A stretch of DNA of 64,000 nt from Raffaelea ambrosiae (taxonomy: Eukaryota; Ascomycota; Sordariomycetes; Ophiostomatales; Ophiostomataceae): NCBI GenBank assembly GCA_002778195.1, contig PCDI01000004.1, positions 2,498,418-2,562,417 on the forward strand. Reading direction: 5' to 3'. Below are positions 1-12,536 of the stretch, piece by piece. Under the pieces are notes generated by a model, which saw nothing but the letters and a program-made list of their open reading frames with translations, made no database searches and had not been told where the DNA came from. The translations under genes and the position numbers were made by a program. How positions within the stretch are numbered: the first letter of the stretch is position 1; each line of letters begins with the position of its first letter.

Positions 1-850
1 TGGCCACGTGCGCCGGTCCACGTCCAAGATTCGAGGGTGCGAGGATCGCCATTCCCAACCAGCAAAGCATGATTGGCATGATTGGCATGGAGAGCTCGAC
101 ATAGCTGTAGCAAGAACCCGGCAAACCGGATCCTGACGCACGATTCCTGGAGATCGGCAGCCGCGAAAAAGCTTGACAAAACGTGCTTGGGTCCAGAAGA
201 ATATTAAGTCGCATATGTGCTTTCTGTTACCAATCCTTGCCTACATACAGGACACTGCCAGATCATAAAGAGAGAGCCAACTCCAAAATCCAGGACCTCT
301 CTATGTAGTACCTTGAAAGCCGATCTCTTACGTGCTTAAGGATGTTGACGTTGCTGAACTAACGTAGGTTTTATTTTATTTTATTTTATTTTATTTTATT
401 TTTTCAAAACCCAAAATAATTAAATAAATAATCATAAGAAGCTCTCAATTCAAAATTTAAAAAAGAAAAAAAAATTCGAACCGACTTCCTGATCACAACG
501 GTTCTTGTTTGTACACAGTATCCGCACAACAGCGATTCTTGGTTACGAGCGTTCCTCTTGTGGATGTCTCAATTCCAAGACTTTCAGGTTGTTACCTTAA
601 CCAAAACAAAGCATGGCCCCTTGCACAAACTAAAAGATATTGATTCATCACTGCATCTTGATTTACTGTACATCTACTGCAGACAGTAGACGTAATTACC
701 GTTGTCCCACCCAACAACAAGAGTCAGAAATCTAAAACAGTCATACGCTGAAAGTGCTAACTAGATTCCACATGCGCCGTTATTTAACTCAAGACAATCT
801 CGCTTCTATGATCGTACCACGGTGTTCGCGAGCCTAGCTGAACACACAAA
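1..850. other. Intergenic, no gene seen
   Basis: No open frame with recognisable protein content. The only structure is a (TTTTA)n microsatellite at about 369-404, followed by A-rich sequence to about 475. The right part is the 3' flank of the MFS gene that ends at 851. Confidence 0.6.
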
Positions 851-2608
851 TCATTCAATCACAATACCAGCAAACACACCGACAGCAGCCAGGTAGCAGA
901 CAGCACTAACAAAGTACGGCAAACCCAGCGCCGCTCCCCCCAGCGTGATGCCCCAGACCCACAGCGTGGCCATCGTCGGCGCGCCCAGCAGCGACCCCAG
1001 CGTCTTGATCAGCATGACAATCGCGTAGATCTGGTTGTCCGACGGGCTGTCCTCGGCCGGCGGCAAAAGGTCCGGCGACTTGAGCAGCGACCACGTAAAA
1101 ACGGGCAGCACAGAGCCCAGCGCGTAGACAAACAGGCCCGGCACCAGGATGCCGATCGAGAAGGAGAGGGCAATGGTCGTGGCGCCCACCACCGACAGCA
1201 CCAAGCAGAGACGGGCAAACCGGAGGTTGTCGTGATGGGCGTGTGTTGCCGTCGCGGCGGCGGCACCTCCCACTGTCCTTCTTCGCCGGCTTCTTCGCGC
1301 GAGCAAGCTCGGCACGACAAACACCAGCAGCGCAAAGTTGACGACCGCCTTGCCCGACAGCAGGTAGCCGGCCGCCGCGAACGTCCAGCCGTACCGCTTG
1401 GAGATGTACTGCGTCAGCAGCTTGGTGTCGGCGCTGCCGATGGCCGTCAGCAGGAAACTGATGAACAGCAGCGAGAGGTTGCGCGGATGGCTGGTGACGA
1501 TCGCCACCAGCTCGTGCAAGTGGGCGCGGAGAGAGGCGAGCACGGCGGATGCAGGGGCGGACAGGATGCCGGCCGATTTGGCCGGCGCGGATGGGGCGGC
1601 GTGCCCAAGGAGAGGCAGGGCTTGGCCGTGGCTGTCGACATCGTCTTCCCTGTGTTCCGGCCCCGAAGCCATCGCCTTGCCGTGGGGCAGTCTCGCGATG
1701 GCCGGGATGGCAAGGACAAGGAGAGCAATGCCAAGCCAAAACGGCAGCCAGATGAGCCAGCTCATGGAGGCAGCCGCCAGCGCCGGTCCCGTGAGAGCCA
1801 CCACGTACGTGACGGAGGTCATGTAGCCAAAGTAAGAGGCCCTGCCATTTCCGAAAGTTAGTCACGGACAGGGGGTTTTGATTTCGAAAGTGCAGCCGTC
1901 TCCCAACAAGCTTACCTCTTGACGTGGTCGTCGGTCATGCTGGCCGCCAGGCTATACATCAGCGACCCAAACACACAGTCGCCTCCGAGAATCGACAAGA
2001 ACGGGGCGGCCACGATCGCTCGGGTCGGCAGCAGCTTGTCAAAGTAGCCAACGACGATGGCCCACAAGGGCAGGGCCACGCGCGGGGCGAGGTTCAGATA
2101 CAGCACCGCTCGGCGACCGTATCTCTCGGCCACGAATGTCAACGGAATCGTCATGACAAAGTCTGCAGGTCAGCCCCATTATTCAAGCCAAAAAAAAAAA
2201 AAGAAAGAAAAAAAAAAAAGAACAACCGCAAGAAAAGCTAGGGAACGTACCTCCCACGATCCACGCCGTCTCCATCACGCCCTGGATCCAAGCGAGGCCG
2301 CGCTGGACATCGTCAATCTTGCACTGCACCTCGTCCACATTTCCATCGACGATCTTTGAAGGATCATGCTCCTCATAGTACTCCACACACAGGCGCATCT
2401 CTATCACGCGGTTCACAGGGAGAAGGTAGAGACTGTAGGACAGGGTGACGAGCAGCATCAATGCCAAAAAAGTCCGTATCGGCGGCGCCTTGTCCGGGGA
2501 CACCTTGGCCGGCGCTTCTTCACTGAGGAGAGACGCCCGACTCTCTTCATCGCCAATGTCGGAAGGAGTGCTCTGGCCTGGCACCAGCCGGTGTCGAGAG
2601 GCTGCCAT
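851..2608 (-). CDS. MFS transporter, three exons
   Basis: Major facilitator superfamily permease of the plasma or organelle membrane; substrate unknown. Three exons on the minus strand, 2608-2251, 2162-1916 and 1841-851, join in frame to 531 aa. Donors GTACGT and GTAAGC and both AG acceptors fit. The first exon carries a hydrophilic N-terminus, then a first membrane segment (about residues 60-80) and a Cys-bearing loop. The second carries the typical loop with VAERYGRRAVLYL, a variant of the MFS G-x-x-x-D/E-R-x-G-R-R motif. The third has many hydrophobic helices and a charged central loop rich in Ala/Pro/Gly. An upstream in-frame non-ATG extension to 2686 exists, but ATG at 2608 is preferred. 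The layout resembles the fungal MFS group found near secondary-metabolite genes, but I see no such genes adjacent. Confidence 0.85.
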
Positions 2609-2863
2609 GGGGGATGAAGGATGCAGATGGCAAGCTGGGAAAATCACAGGCCAGCTATCAGCGGTTGCTATCGATTTGCCCTGCAATCACCATCCCGTCT
2701 CTCTTGGAGTGAATAAAAACCTTTGACGGGCCCAGATCAAAAGAAAAAGAGGGAAAAAAAAACCCTCATCATAACAGAACACTCAGATAATGCAAGATCA
2801 AGTTTTTCCCCGTCATAGGGAAGAACAAAAAGATAAGCAAAAAGATCAAAATGGCAAAAAAAC

Positions 2864-2949
2864 GGGCTCCGCCGGGGATCGAACCCGGGACCTCGTGCAG
2901 TTGCTGTGTGAAACCCAAAGCACGAATCGTACCACTAGACCACGGAGCC
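2864..2949 (-). tRNA. tRNA-Pro(UGG) with 14-nt intron
   Basis: Read on the minus strand, the 7-bp acceptor stem pairs GGCTCCG with CGGAGCC. A D-arm with TGGTCTAGTGGTA (A box), an anticodon stem CGTGC/GCACG, and a T-arm with GGTTCGATCC (B box) follow. The anticodon loop TTTGGGT contains TGG, so the tRNA reads Pro CCA and probably related codons. About 14 nt (TTCACACAGCAACT) lie between loop and 3' stem strand and are read as the canonical intron after position 37. With the intron removed the tRNA is 72 nt including discriminator C. No CCA is encoded, as expected in a eukaryotic nucleus. Confidence 0.93.
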
Positions 2950-3211
2950 AATTGTTGAGGGATTGCACCCTTACTAGGGCTTATAAAGCCCCAACACATA
3001 TTAGGTAATCCATTTGCTGGACCCTTTCCCAATTTTTGGACCCTGAACCTGGGCCGCCACGAACTTCCAACGTGCACAGCACTACGGTGTATTTTTCGTT
3101 CGCTGCTTTGGAAAATTGTCATGAAACAAATAAAGCGACTTTCCATTACTTTTCTATCAACATGTATTGCTTCGACTAGTGCAAGACCGATCCCTTCACC
3201 TCTGTACAAGG

Positions 3212-4649
3212 CTAGGCCTCGGCCGGCTGGTCCTTGGCCCGCTTCTCTTCGACCGCATCCAGGATCTTGAGCACCTTGGCCTCGACCACCTCGGGAGCCC
3301 ACGGAGCCAGCCCGTGGGCCGCGCGGAGCGCCGTGATCGCGTCCGCATCGTATGCCCGCTTGTTGGACGACCACTTGCCCATGCCCATGAACGTGTGCAC
3401 GGCCCCCAAGTAGCGCTTGACCGTCACGCGGTTGCCGCCCTCGACCAGCTTCTTGGCATACGCCTCGCCCTCGTCGCGCAGCATGTCCACCTCGGCCGTG
3501 CGCACAAACGTGTCGCAGATGCCGTGCCAGCTGGTGGCCGCGATGGGCGCGAGGTAGTGGGCGGGCCAGCGCTGGCGCAGCTTGGCGATGCCGTCGGCGC
3601 GGGGCGGCTCGATGCAGAGGTCCTGGAAGAACTTGATGCGGGCCCAGGGCAGAATGGGTCCGCGGTAGAAGTCGCGGAAGGATGCGTGGGGCGAGTCGGT
3701 GTAGAACTCGTAGAACATGGTCTCGGCAGCGGGCGGCACGCTGGGCATGGCGAGGCGCAGCGGGATGCCCTCGTCGCGGGCGCGCTGCTGGGTCACGAGG
3801 GTGATGTGGCCGCCGGCCGAGATGCCGCCGATGGAGACGGAGTCGGGCTTGAGGTTGAGCTCATGGCACTCTTTGCGGGCCTGCCAGAAGATCAAAGGGA
3901 ACTGTGTTAGTATGAAGACCGACTTGCACGGGACGGACGATATGGTTCACGCACCCAGAGCAAGGCCGTCCACGCATCCTCAAAGAAGTTGCCCCAAGCC
4001 GTTTCTGGTGCCGGATGTCAGTACAGCGTGGCATTGCCCCCTTTTTTTCTTTCGAAATGAAAGAAAATGAAGAAGGCCCAAAGACCATTGACATACCAGG
4101 GCAGTGACGGTAGTTGACGTCGATCACGGCCACACCAGCCTCGCGCATGCTGAGGCACATTTGCGCCTCGTCATCAAAACCACCCAGAACAAACCCGCCA
4201 CCTAGAGACATGTCAGTCACTGGAAATCATTCTTCCGGCACATTTGTGGATTCTCCTCTTTGTCGCATCCGCTTCTACGTACCATGGTAGTTTATATGCA
4301 CCGGGTACGGTCCCGGTCCATGCTCTTCGGGGTCGGGGTGGTATACCCGCACGGGAAACGTCTCGTTGTCGAACGAGGTCAGTGTGTACGTCTTGACGCG
4401 CGGGAACCCGGTCGACGTGTCCACGGCCACCTGTGGCTGCAGTGCCTTGGGATTCATGCGAATCATCGCGACGGTGATATTCGCTGGTGGAGGCGGCCTC
4501 TTGGAGATCACCCGCACCCAGTAGTCGAGGAACTCGGGGTCCAGCCGCGCCAGGATGTGCGGCTCAATCAACTTGGTCGCATCCTCATCGGGCTTCTTGT
4601 CGGCGGTCTTGACCGGTACCGGCACGGTGGTCTCTTGCGTAGTCGCCAT
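3212..4649 (-). CDS. Alpha/beta hydrolase, HSL-type esterase/lipase
   Basis: Carboxyl-ester hydrolase of the hormone-sensitive-lipase (alpha/beta hydrolase_3) family; the natural ester is unknown. Four exons, 4649-4283, 4201-4097, 4004-3955 and 3880-3212, give 396 aa in one frame. The oxyanion-hole motif HGGG (H122-G125) is created by the first splice. The nucleophile elbow GISAG places Ser195. Asp306 (AEVDML) and His336 (VHTFMG) are the likely other triad members. No signal peptide is visible, so it is probably cytosolic. Introns are 81, 92 and 74 nt. The start ATG at 4649 is followed by a plausible hydrophilic N-terminus. The family includes sterol deacetylases and mycotoxin or xenobiotic esterases; context does not choose among them. 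Confidence 0.9.
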
Positions 4650-5223
4650 GAAGATTGTATCTCAGTGTCCGAGTTCAACAAGGGTGTTTCGGGCGAATTT
4701 GTCTTATGTTTGTTCTGTACAAAAATGTCACGATGTGTAGTTTTCTCCCCTACTAGGTAGCGTTACAAGAGCCGGAGAAATAGGTACGTGTCCCAACCGG
4801 CGCTCCGGTCTCCTACCACGGAGGCCCATGTGTATTTATTGCCCTTTCACCGTCGGGTGAAATTTCTCCGTCCATGATGCGCCCAACCGACTCAATTGGC
4901 CGAGGTTTTGGTTGCGGGGAAGCCATGCCCATTTATGGACGCAGGACCGCCCTAACATACAATGGACTCCCCAGGACCTTCCCCATGCGGTATTTCATGG
5001 GCGGCGATCACATATATATCGCCCGACCTTGGTGGTATCGATATCACGCATGATGGGAGACGAAAAGTGAACCGCCCAACCGGATGGTGTCGATACTATA
5101 ATTTATACATGTTTTTGTATGCCCCGTATGGTTCGTATGGTACAGTATGTAGATGCGCCCGCTTCCTCCCAATGAATAGACAAAAAACAAACAGCCGCAC
5201 TGTGCCACTGCAGCACTGCAACA
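4650..5223. other. Intergenic; promoter of the hydrolase gene
   Basis: No gene seen. It holds a short perfect inverted repeat, TTTCACC-gtcg-GGTGAAA (4845-4862), about 200 bp upstream of the hydrolase start. Two loosely similar blocks at about 5018-5044 and 5071-5097 share CGCCC-ACC and a GGT-TCGATA ending. Either could be a regulator site; nothing proves it. Confidence 0.5.
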
Positions 5224-7146
5224 CTACTGCGCTTTCTTCTCTCTGGCTGCCGCAGCCTTCTCTTTCCGTCGCCGTCGCCAGGCCTTGACCTCGTTAAGCA
5301 GCCCCATGACCAGCGGAACGCCGACTGGACCCAGCAGAGGCAGGTAGACGGCCACCTTGTGCTCGTCTGGGAAATACAGCTGGCCCACCATGCTCTTCTC
5401 AAAAAAGGCCCTCTCGGCCTCAGCCTCGGCAATCCGGGCATGCTCCAATCCTGCAACGCCGCCCAGCGAATCACACGCAAGCCGCAGGTGTTTCATTGTG
5501 CTCTCCACGCCCTCCGCAACACTCGACGGAATCGCAATGTTGTTCAGAGCAAGCGACAGCCGCGCCAGACTGCCGAGCGTCGAGGATGCCCGCAGCAGTA
5601 GGTCCGCCGATCGGATCCGGCTGAGCGTCGACAGGCGTAGAGGAAGGCTGCCCGACTGCGGCGTGCCGAGCAGAGACAGCAGATGCGTTGTGAATGTGAG
5701 CATGGGGTCCTTCAGGTCGGCCTGCAGAACACGAGACTCGGAGCCCGGGAGCGGCAAAAGGTAGACTGAACCCCACTGCGGGATCAGCCACGAGTGAGAG
5801 ACCGTGGACGGATGCGCGATGCCGGTTGTCGCCTCATCTTGCGGGGCCGTGTCGATTGTCTGATTGCCCACGTACACAATAAAGTTGATTGTTGGGGCGC
5901 CGCCAATCGAGGGCGAAAGCGGCCATTCCGCGGCATTGATAAACGAAGACAGATCTTGTTTGGTGAGTATCTGCGACTGCACGCCCGGCATGGCGTAGAG
6001 CTGCACCTGCGTGTCGATGGTGAAGTTGTGGATCGGCCGCAGCACATCCAGCACCGGCTGCATGTACTCTGCTATGGCGGCCTGGATGTCCCAGCTGCTC
6101 GGTGAGGGGCCGCTCGTAAATAAGGAGAATGTAAGGTGGTAGGTCGGGGCATATTTGAGCGAGCGCACGATTCGCTTGGAGAGCGCCTCGGCCACTTCCG
6201 GGGCCAGACCGCGCGGCAGCTGCTGCTCGGGTGGAGAGCTAGAGGATGCCGACAGCAGGTAAGAGATGACTGCCTGTTCTTCTGCAAAGGTGGACCGTAG
6301 CTGGGTAGCAATGAACATTGCCAGGGCCGACGAGGAAGAGCTGAGAGAAGGGATCGAGTTTGGAGGATAGGTCACGTCGAGAATGGCAAAGTGAGGGTGC
6401 AGTGATGCCGTCGAGGCATCGCCCGGAGTCAGCCGAATTGTGAGAGCCACGTCATTCTCCGCTATTGGGATGTCAACCTTGGTATCGCTGTGATCGTTGG
6501 TTCCGCGAGGCGATAATTCCAGCCGCAGATGGTGGCCGGCAAAGTCGTTCAGGTCGTCCAGCGCATGCTGGGTCAATCGGAGGAGATGGTTGGCTTCCGA
6601 TTCTTGGAGAGACGATGCTTGGATCGAGACGCGCAGGGGAAATACTGGTCGGCAGGCCTGTGTATACAGAGAAAGGCTGGTCAGTACTCAGAGCAGATAT
6701 ACATACACACTTGTTTGCCTTAAAAAACGTGCTTGTCCTGCTCATCCCGGGTTATCTGAGCGCGATTGCTTGGGAATACCAACCTTGCCGTCAGCCCATT
6801 CCAACATCTCGTCCACAGGCAGGTTCGCCCGGTATATGGTCGTGGTCTTCCACCATATCGGCAGCCCCAATAGCAGCACAATGAGCCAGAAGGAGATGAT
6901 CACGGCCCCGCGCCTCCGGACATCGGACGGCTTCTCTGGTGGCGGCTGCTTCTGAACTGGTGATGCTGCATCGGGCCCAGATGTGTCTGGCTGCACCGCG
7001 GCAGCTTCCCCCGGCGCAGCGACGGTTGTGGTCGCCTTCGCGGCAGACGCAGAGGTAGGTCGGAGAGCCATGACGACATGGACGAGTTGTCGCGGGCTGT
7101 GGGCGGCTTGGACGCGGCGTGGTGGTGATGGGGCTTCAGAGGGCAT
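5224..7146 (-). CDS. GPI17: GPI transamidase subunit PIG-S/Gpi17
   Basis: Subunit of the ER GPI-transamidase complex, which replaces the C-terminal signal of proteins with a preassembled GPI anchor. Two exons, 7146-6784 and 6657-5224, join in phase 0 to 598 aa; the donor is GTTGGT and the acceptor CAG. After a disordered N-terminus there is a membrane helix (about residues 82-100) directly followed by GLPIWWKTTTIYRANLP, the hallmark start of the PIG-S luminal domain. The long middle is the mixed luminal domain. A second hydrophobic helix lies near the C-terminus (LPLLGPVGVPLVMGLL), followed by an Arg/Lys-rich tail. Two membrane spans with a large luminal loop match the family, and the length is close to usual. 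ATG at 7146 is used; an internal Met at residue 26 is an alternative start. Confidence 0.92.
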
Positions 7147-8019
7147 TGACGGAACGCGCGCAGCAGAATTGGCTACATTGCAATTGCAACAATTTCAGGG
7201 GAGCTGGTGTAGAGCTATTCCGAATTCGCACTAGCGCGGCTGGATAAGCGATAAATGAGTAGCGGGAAGGAGCGGTGGCGCGACGAGCACTTGCAGGTCG
7301 CTCTTTCCCCGACGAATCTGGCTAGGTATTATTACAGCACCGACGGCGCAAGCATGTGCGCCTCTCACCGCACTACCGATCTACGTAGAGCACATGTGCC
7401 CGATGAACAAATAGCAGCCCGCTGTTGCGCTCTGTTTTGGCCAACGCCTCGCTGTCCGTTGGCTGCTGGCACAGTCTATGTGGTCGAAACGGGGACTATC
7501 CCCACCGGCGCGCAGACTAGCCCAAATACTTTGTAGCTAAAGGGTGCCGAGGCATCCACCACAGTCCACTTGTGCCTGGCTGTTTTTCACGAGCAATTTC
7601 AGGGCATCCGAGATCAAGCGTGCGAGGCTTCTTATCCTTATATTTATCCTGTTGATTCCTGGCCATGGCACCGGTGTGAACCTCCATGTCGCTGTTGGCT
7701 ATCTGATCGACCGCACACCTCTCCCATCTCCGCAGACAAGTGATAAAGGCTGTTTAGCGACAGCGGCTCTCGCACATACCACCGAAGGGCGCACAGTAAT
7801 AAGGGGTTTCACGTGGCTGCCAGTTCCACGCATTCGGCAAACCACAAGCGTAACCACACTCCAGAGTGGCAGGAAAGCGCAAACCTCGACCCATCTTTGT
7901 CCGCTCGCCGAAGTCTCTCCACCTTCTTTTCCCCTGCTCGCTTTCGCGCCCTTTTGCTCCAGCCGCTCTCCTTTGCTTGCACCTAGAGCCTCAGGACTCG
8001 AAAGGGTATTTCTCTGAAA
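7147..8019. other. Divergent promoter region, GPI17 / acyl-CoA synthetase
   Basis: 873 bp between two divergently transcribed genes. No convincing coding frame. The last 100 bp before 8020 are pyrimidine-rich (CTCTCCACCTTCTTTTCCCC region), typical of a fungal leader. Confidence 0.55.
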
Positions 8020-10101
8020 ATGGCTGGTAAGCTTCTGTCTAAGTCTCGGGCCATTATTTTCAGCTGCTTGTCTTATTGGCTGCTGACGTGAGATCTAACA
8101 ACAGCTGCAATTCCTCTTCCTCTTGCGATCCCGGCCGCCGCCGCCGGACTGGCCTACCTGAACGCAAAGACCGCCTTCTGGTATGATGTATTGATGTCGA
8201 AATCCGTCATCCCGGCGGCTTTGCGCCTGGTCATCGCCAAGTACCGCGACCGGGCGAACAGCTTCTACCGCCTGGAAGAGAATGCGCTCTCATCGACCTA
8301 CGGCAACCACACATTCATCCTCTTCGACGACAAGGCTTATACATATGCTGATGTCTACGACAAGGCCCTCCGTTATGGCCACTGGTGGCGGGAGAAGAAA
8401 GGTGTTGAGCGCGGCGACATCGTTGCCCTGAACTACATGAATACCGACCAGTTTGTCTTTCTGTGGCTCGGTCTCTGGGCCATCGGTGCCAAGCCGGCGT
8501 TCATCAACTACAACCTCCGCGACCATGCTCTGATCCACTGCGTCAAGACCGCCGGCGCAAAGCTGATGCTTGTCGACCCCTCAGTGGCCGATGCTGTGAC
8601 AGATGACCTCCGTGCCGGCCTTCCCGGCGTCCATATCGAGGTGTTCACGCCAGAGCTCGAGGCCGACGCAGCAAGCATGAAAGCCCACCGGTACCCAGAC
8701 AGTCTTCGGCATGAAGACAAGCCCGAAAACATGGCTCTTCTGATCTTCACATCGGGGACGACTGGCCTCCCGAAAGCCGCGGTTATTGCATGGGCGAAGT
8801 TGATTGTTTCTGGCAACTTTACCTATCGCTGGATGGGCCTGAAAAAAGATGACATTTACTACACGGTACGTCTAATCAAGCTAGAGGAGGGGAAACCCCT
8901 TTGCGCGTCAAATCCTCCTCTGTTCAATGTATGACAAGATCTAATGTGGCGTTCTTGATCTTCTATATAGTGCATGCCCCTCTATCATTCTTCTGCCTGC
9001 CTCCTTTGTTTCAATGCCGTGCTATGGAGCGGCACAACCATTGCCATTGGCAGGCGGTTCAGCAACAAGACGTTTTGGCCTGATGTCCGCAAGTACAAAG
9101 CCACGATCATCCAGTACGTCGGCGAGACATGCCGGTACTTGCTCGTAGCACCTCCCCAGCGCGACCCTGTCACCCACGAAGACCTGGACCGCAAGCACAG
9201 CGTGCGCATGGCGTTTGGAAACGGCCTGCGGCCGGATGTGTGGAATCGGTTCAAGGAGCGATTTGGCATCGAGGCGATTGCTGAGTTCTACGGCGCCACC
9301 GAGGGCACACTGGCCACCTTCAATATGTCTCGGAACGACTACACTGTCGGTGCAGTGGGCCGCAATGGCTGGCTTTACGATTTAGTGATGGGCCTCAACG
9401 TTAGTTACGTTGTCATGGATTGGGAGACTGAGGCTCCTTACCGCGACCCCAAGACAGGTCTTTGCCTGCAAAGCAAGAGGGGCGAGCCGGGTGAGCTCAT
9501 CTTTCGGCTGCCCGCTGATGATGTGAATAGCCGGTTCCAGGGCTATTACGGCAACGACAAGGCCACGCAGTCCAAGATTATGCGCAATGTGTTCAAAAAG
9601 GGCGACGCCTGGTTCCGCACTGGTGATGTCATGAACCACACCGCAGATGGCCTTACCTACTTCTGCGACCGCATTGGTGACACATTCCGGTGGAAGTCGG
9701 AGAACGTGTCGACCACGGAGGTCGCTCAGGTTGTGGGCCTGCACCCCGAAGTTGTCGAAGCCAATGTGTACGGCATCGCGCTGCCCAACCATGACGGCCG
9801 CGCCGGTTGTGTGGCGCTGGTGCTCAAGGACGAAGCTACGCCAGCATTCCTCAAGAGTCTGTACACTCACGTCCAGGCCGAGCTGCCCAAATACGCGCAG
9901 CCCCTCTTCTTGCGTATCATCAAGGATCCTTCTGCGCACACTACCGGCACCAACAAGCAACAGAAACACGTGCTCCGCGAGCAGGGCGCGGACCCGTCAA
10001 AGGTGGGCAAGGACCAGCTGCTGTGGCTCAGCGGTGCTGGCTACAAGGCGTTTGGCGAGGCCGACTGGAGAAGCATTGATAATGGCGAGGTCCGGCTATA
10101 G
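8020..10101 (+). CDS. FAT1/FATP-type very-long-chain acyl-CoA synthetase
   Basis: Activates (very) long-chain fatty acids to acyl-CoA and couples activation to uptake; family members sit at peroxisome, ER or plasma membrane. Three exons, 8020-8026 (only 7 nt), 8105-8865 and 8971-10101, give 632 aa. Residues 216-227, IFTSGTTGLPKA, are the ATP/AMP signature. YYTCMPLYHS spans the second splice. EFYGATEGT, a GDAWFRTGD block, and DRIGDTFRWKSENVSTTEV (the FATP signature) follow in the expected order. An Ala/Leu/Pro-rich N-terminus could be a membrane segment. Length fits the family (about 620-670 aa). The ATG at 8020 sits in AAAATGG and splices to a frame that continues without stops. Confidence 0.93.
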
Positions 10102-11623
10102 ACAGGGTTCCTTTGAGAGATACAATATTGTTCTTGGTCTTCCCCCGCTCTCCGTACCTACGATGAGCACCTTCAGTATTGGGTTTCTTTTCTTATTTTG
10201 GGAAGCATTGGGTTGCTTTTATCTTCCCCTGGTCCTACCCGTTGATTGCCTGTATCTTATAACAACCTAAAAGAACAAACGCGCTGCATGGAGTACAATT
10301 AGACCTACGAAGCAAACATGGTTGGAGATCGAAGGTGGCGTTGCCTTTCATCAACAACTTCATACAGACTTTGACCTACCGATGCTCAACATGATGTTCC
10401 TCGGTGACGAGCATATCTTGCTTTCGCTAACCAGCCAAGCTAGCCGTGATCTATCATACCGTAGAATCAATTCGCCTCGTTCTCGCGGATGAGTTAGAAA
10501 ATTATTAATCATACATGGTGAGATGCTCGACATCCTCAACGGAAACCCCCGACGATACGATAGCCAATGGGGGATAGACGAGTCCGGGCGCCATACACCA
10601 CCCGTCTGTCACCGGTTAGCCGGGTTTCTCGTGGTTCGTTTGTCCAGGCACAGAGATATTGCCGCCAAGCACAGCTGCTTGGGCATTCTTCCGCACAAAG
10701 AGCTAAAGCTGGTCAGTCGCACCTTCCAAGTCCTTTGAGAAGTTTCCATGTAAATGACATAATGGGAATATCACAAGCTCGGCGGGCCAATGAAAACACG
10801 TAGCGATTGCGCGATGCAGTACTAGCCCTGAAGTAGCGTAGTGCGGGGTGCTACGAGAGGCTGGAGAGGGCCAAAACCAACGACAGCGGGGCAACGCAAG
10901 AAGAAAAAGAGGGTGTATTAAATTTCGCGAGCCGTTTACTACTTTGGCGTTGTAAGTCGTGGTGTAAGTGTCCTTTTCCGGAGCGCGTGGAAGCGACCAG
11001 ACAAGTAGAAAGACGTCACAATGTGGGATGATTTGGGGATTGCATATTACCCCTCATCCATTCTTCTAAGCCGTATTTGAGGGACACTGGGAAGAAAAGT
11101 ACGGCTCTCGGAGACTGGAGATGGGAGGGAGCGACGAACGCCGCGAGGCAGGCACAGAGAAGGAAGGAACGACACAGGACGAGCTTCACTAGCTGGTGTG
11201 ACATAAAAGACCAAGAAGGAAAGCAAGGGAAAATCATAGGGACACAGGGAGGGAAGGCGTGATCGATTAGTCAAATCCCGAGCTATTCTGTTCCCACCCG
11301 ACAGGCAAAAAAGAAGGTCGTTCCGACTACGGTGCTCCTCCTCCTCTCTTGGTTGCCCCCCAGACAACTATTAGTTTTTGGGTGAGACAGGAAAAAAAAA
11401 TTGTTGACGGCCAGCTATTTAAAGTCCACGACGCGCGCTGCTCAATCACATCATCTGGAGCTTGCTCTCTCTTTCCTCTTTTTCTCTTCCCCCCTTCTTT
11501 TCTTTCTTATACTCATTTCCATCTGTACCTTTCTTTCCTATTTCAATCCCACATACTTCCCCCAAGCTTCACAGCCGTCTCTTGTTCTACACCTTCACCA
11601 CATCCACACCCTTATAAATCACA
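10102..11623. other. Intergenic; peroxiredoxin promoter at the right
   Basis: No gene recognised in 1.5 kb. The left part is the 3' flank of the acyl-CoA synthetase. From about 11455 to 11620 the plus strand is C/T-rich and ends in ATAAATCACAATGG, which reads as the leader of the peroxiredoxin gene. Confidence 0.55.
11417..11424 (+). promoter_or_regulatory. TATA-like box of the peroxiredoxin gene
   Basis: TATTTAAA about 200 bp upstream of the ATG at 11624, followed by a C/T-rich initiator-type tract. Position and composition fit a strongly expressed fungal promoter; assignment is inference. Confidence 0.4.
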
Positions 11624-12536
11624 ATGGCTGACTCGAGACCCGCTCCGTAAGTACAGCTCCAGATCCAGCTCCCGTGAGGACGGCAGGAGCGTGGAAGAGT
11701 AGATGATCATAGACACGCTCTCAGCATGAGAACCACCTTCGAAGCTGAAGCTGACACGCACTCCTTCACAGCATCCGCCTGGGCACCACCGCCCCCAACT
11801 TTAAGGCCGAGACCACCCAGGGCCCCATTGACTTCCATGAGTTCATTGGCGACAACTGGGTTGTCCTGTTCTCGCACCCCGAGGACTACACCCCCGTCTG
11901 CACCACGGAGCTGGGCGAGTTCGCTCGTCTGGAGCCCGAGTTCAAGAAGCGCGGCGTCAAGCTGATTGGCCTGTCGGCCAACACCCTGGGCAGCCACGAG
12001 GGCTGGATCAAGGATATTGACGAGGTCACTGGCTCGCTGGTCAGCTTCCCCATCATTGCCGACAAGGAGCGCAAGGTTGCCTACCTCTACGACATGTGAG
12101 TTTTGAGGCCTGGCCGTTCAGAAGATCTGCTGCTAGTTGCCTTTGAAAAGCAGCTAGAGATGCAGCTCTCCCAACCTCCTACTCGCTACCCTGCTAACTT
12201 TTCACAAGGCTTGACTACCAGGACACCACCAACGTGGACTCCAAGGGTGTCGCCTTCACGATCCGCTCCGTGTTCGTCATCGACCCCAAGAAGGTGGTCC
12301 GCACCATCCTGTCGTACCCTGCCTCGACCGGCCGCAACTCGGCTGAGGTCCTCCGGATCGTCGACTCCCTGCAGACCGGCGACAAGAACAAGATCACCAC
12401 CCCCATCAACTGGGTGCCGGGCGACGACGTCATTGTCCACCCGAGCGTCAAGACCGAGGATGCGCAGAAGATCTTCCCCAACGTCCGCGTTGTGAAGCCG
12501 TACCTGCGCTTCACTACGCTTCCCAAGGCCGAGTAA
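11624..12536 (+). CDS. 1-Cys peroxiredoxin (Prx6/PRX1 type)
   Basis: Reduces peroxides through one peroxidatic cysteine. Exons 11624-11646 (23 nt), 11772-12095 and 12209-12536 give 224 aa, the usual length of a Prx6-type enzyme. The active-site motif PEDYTPVCTTE places peroxidatic Cys51, with Thr48 of the conserved Pro-x-x-x-Thr/Ser-x-x-Cys motif three residues before it. No other cysteine occurs, so this is a 1-Cys enzyme that needs an external reductant. The C-terminal extension WVPGDDVIVHP and LRFTTLPK is the Prx6/PRX1 signature. The N-terminus MADSRPAP has no obvious mitochondrial presequence, so a cytosolic or nuclear location is likelier than that of yeast Prx1. Introns are 125 and 113 nt. 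Confidence 0.95.
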
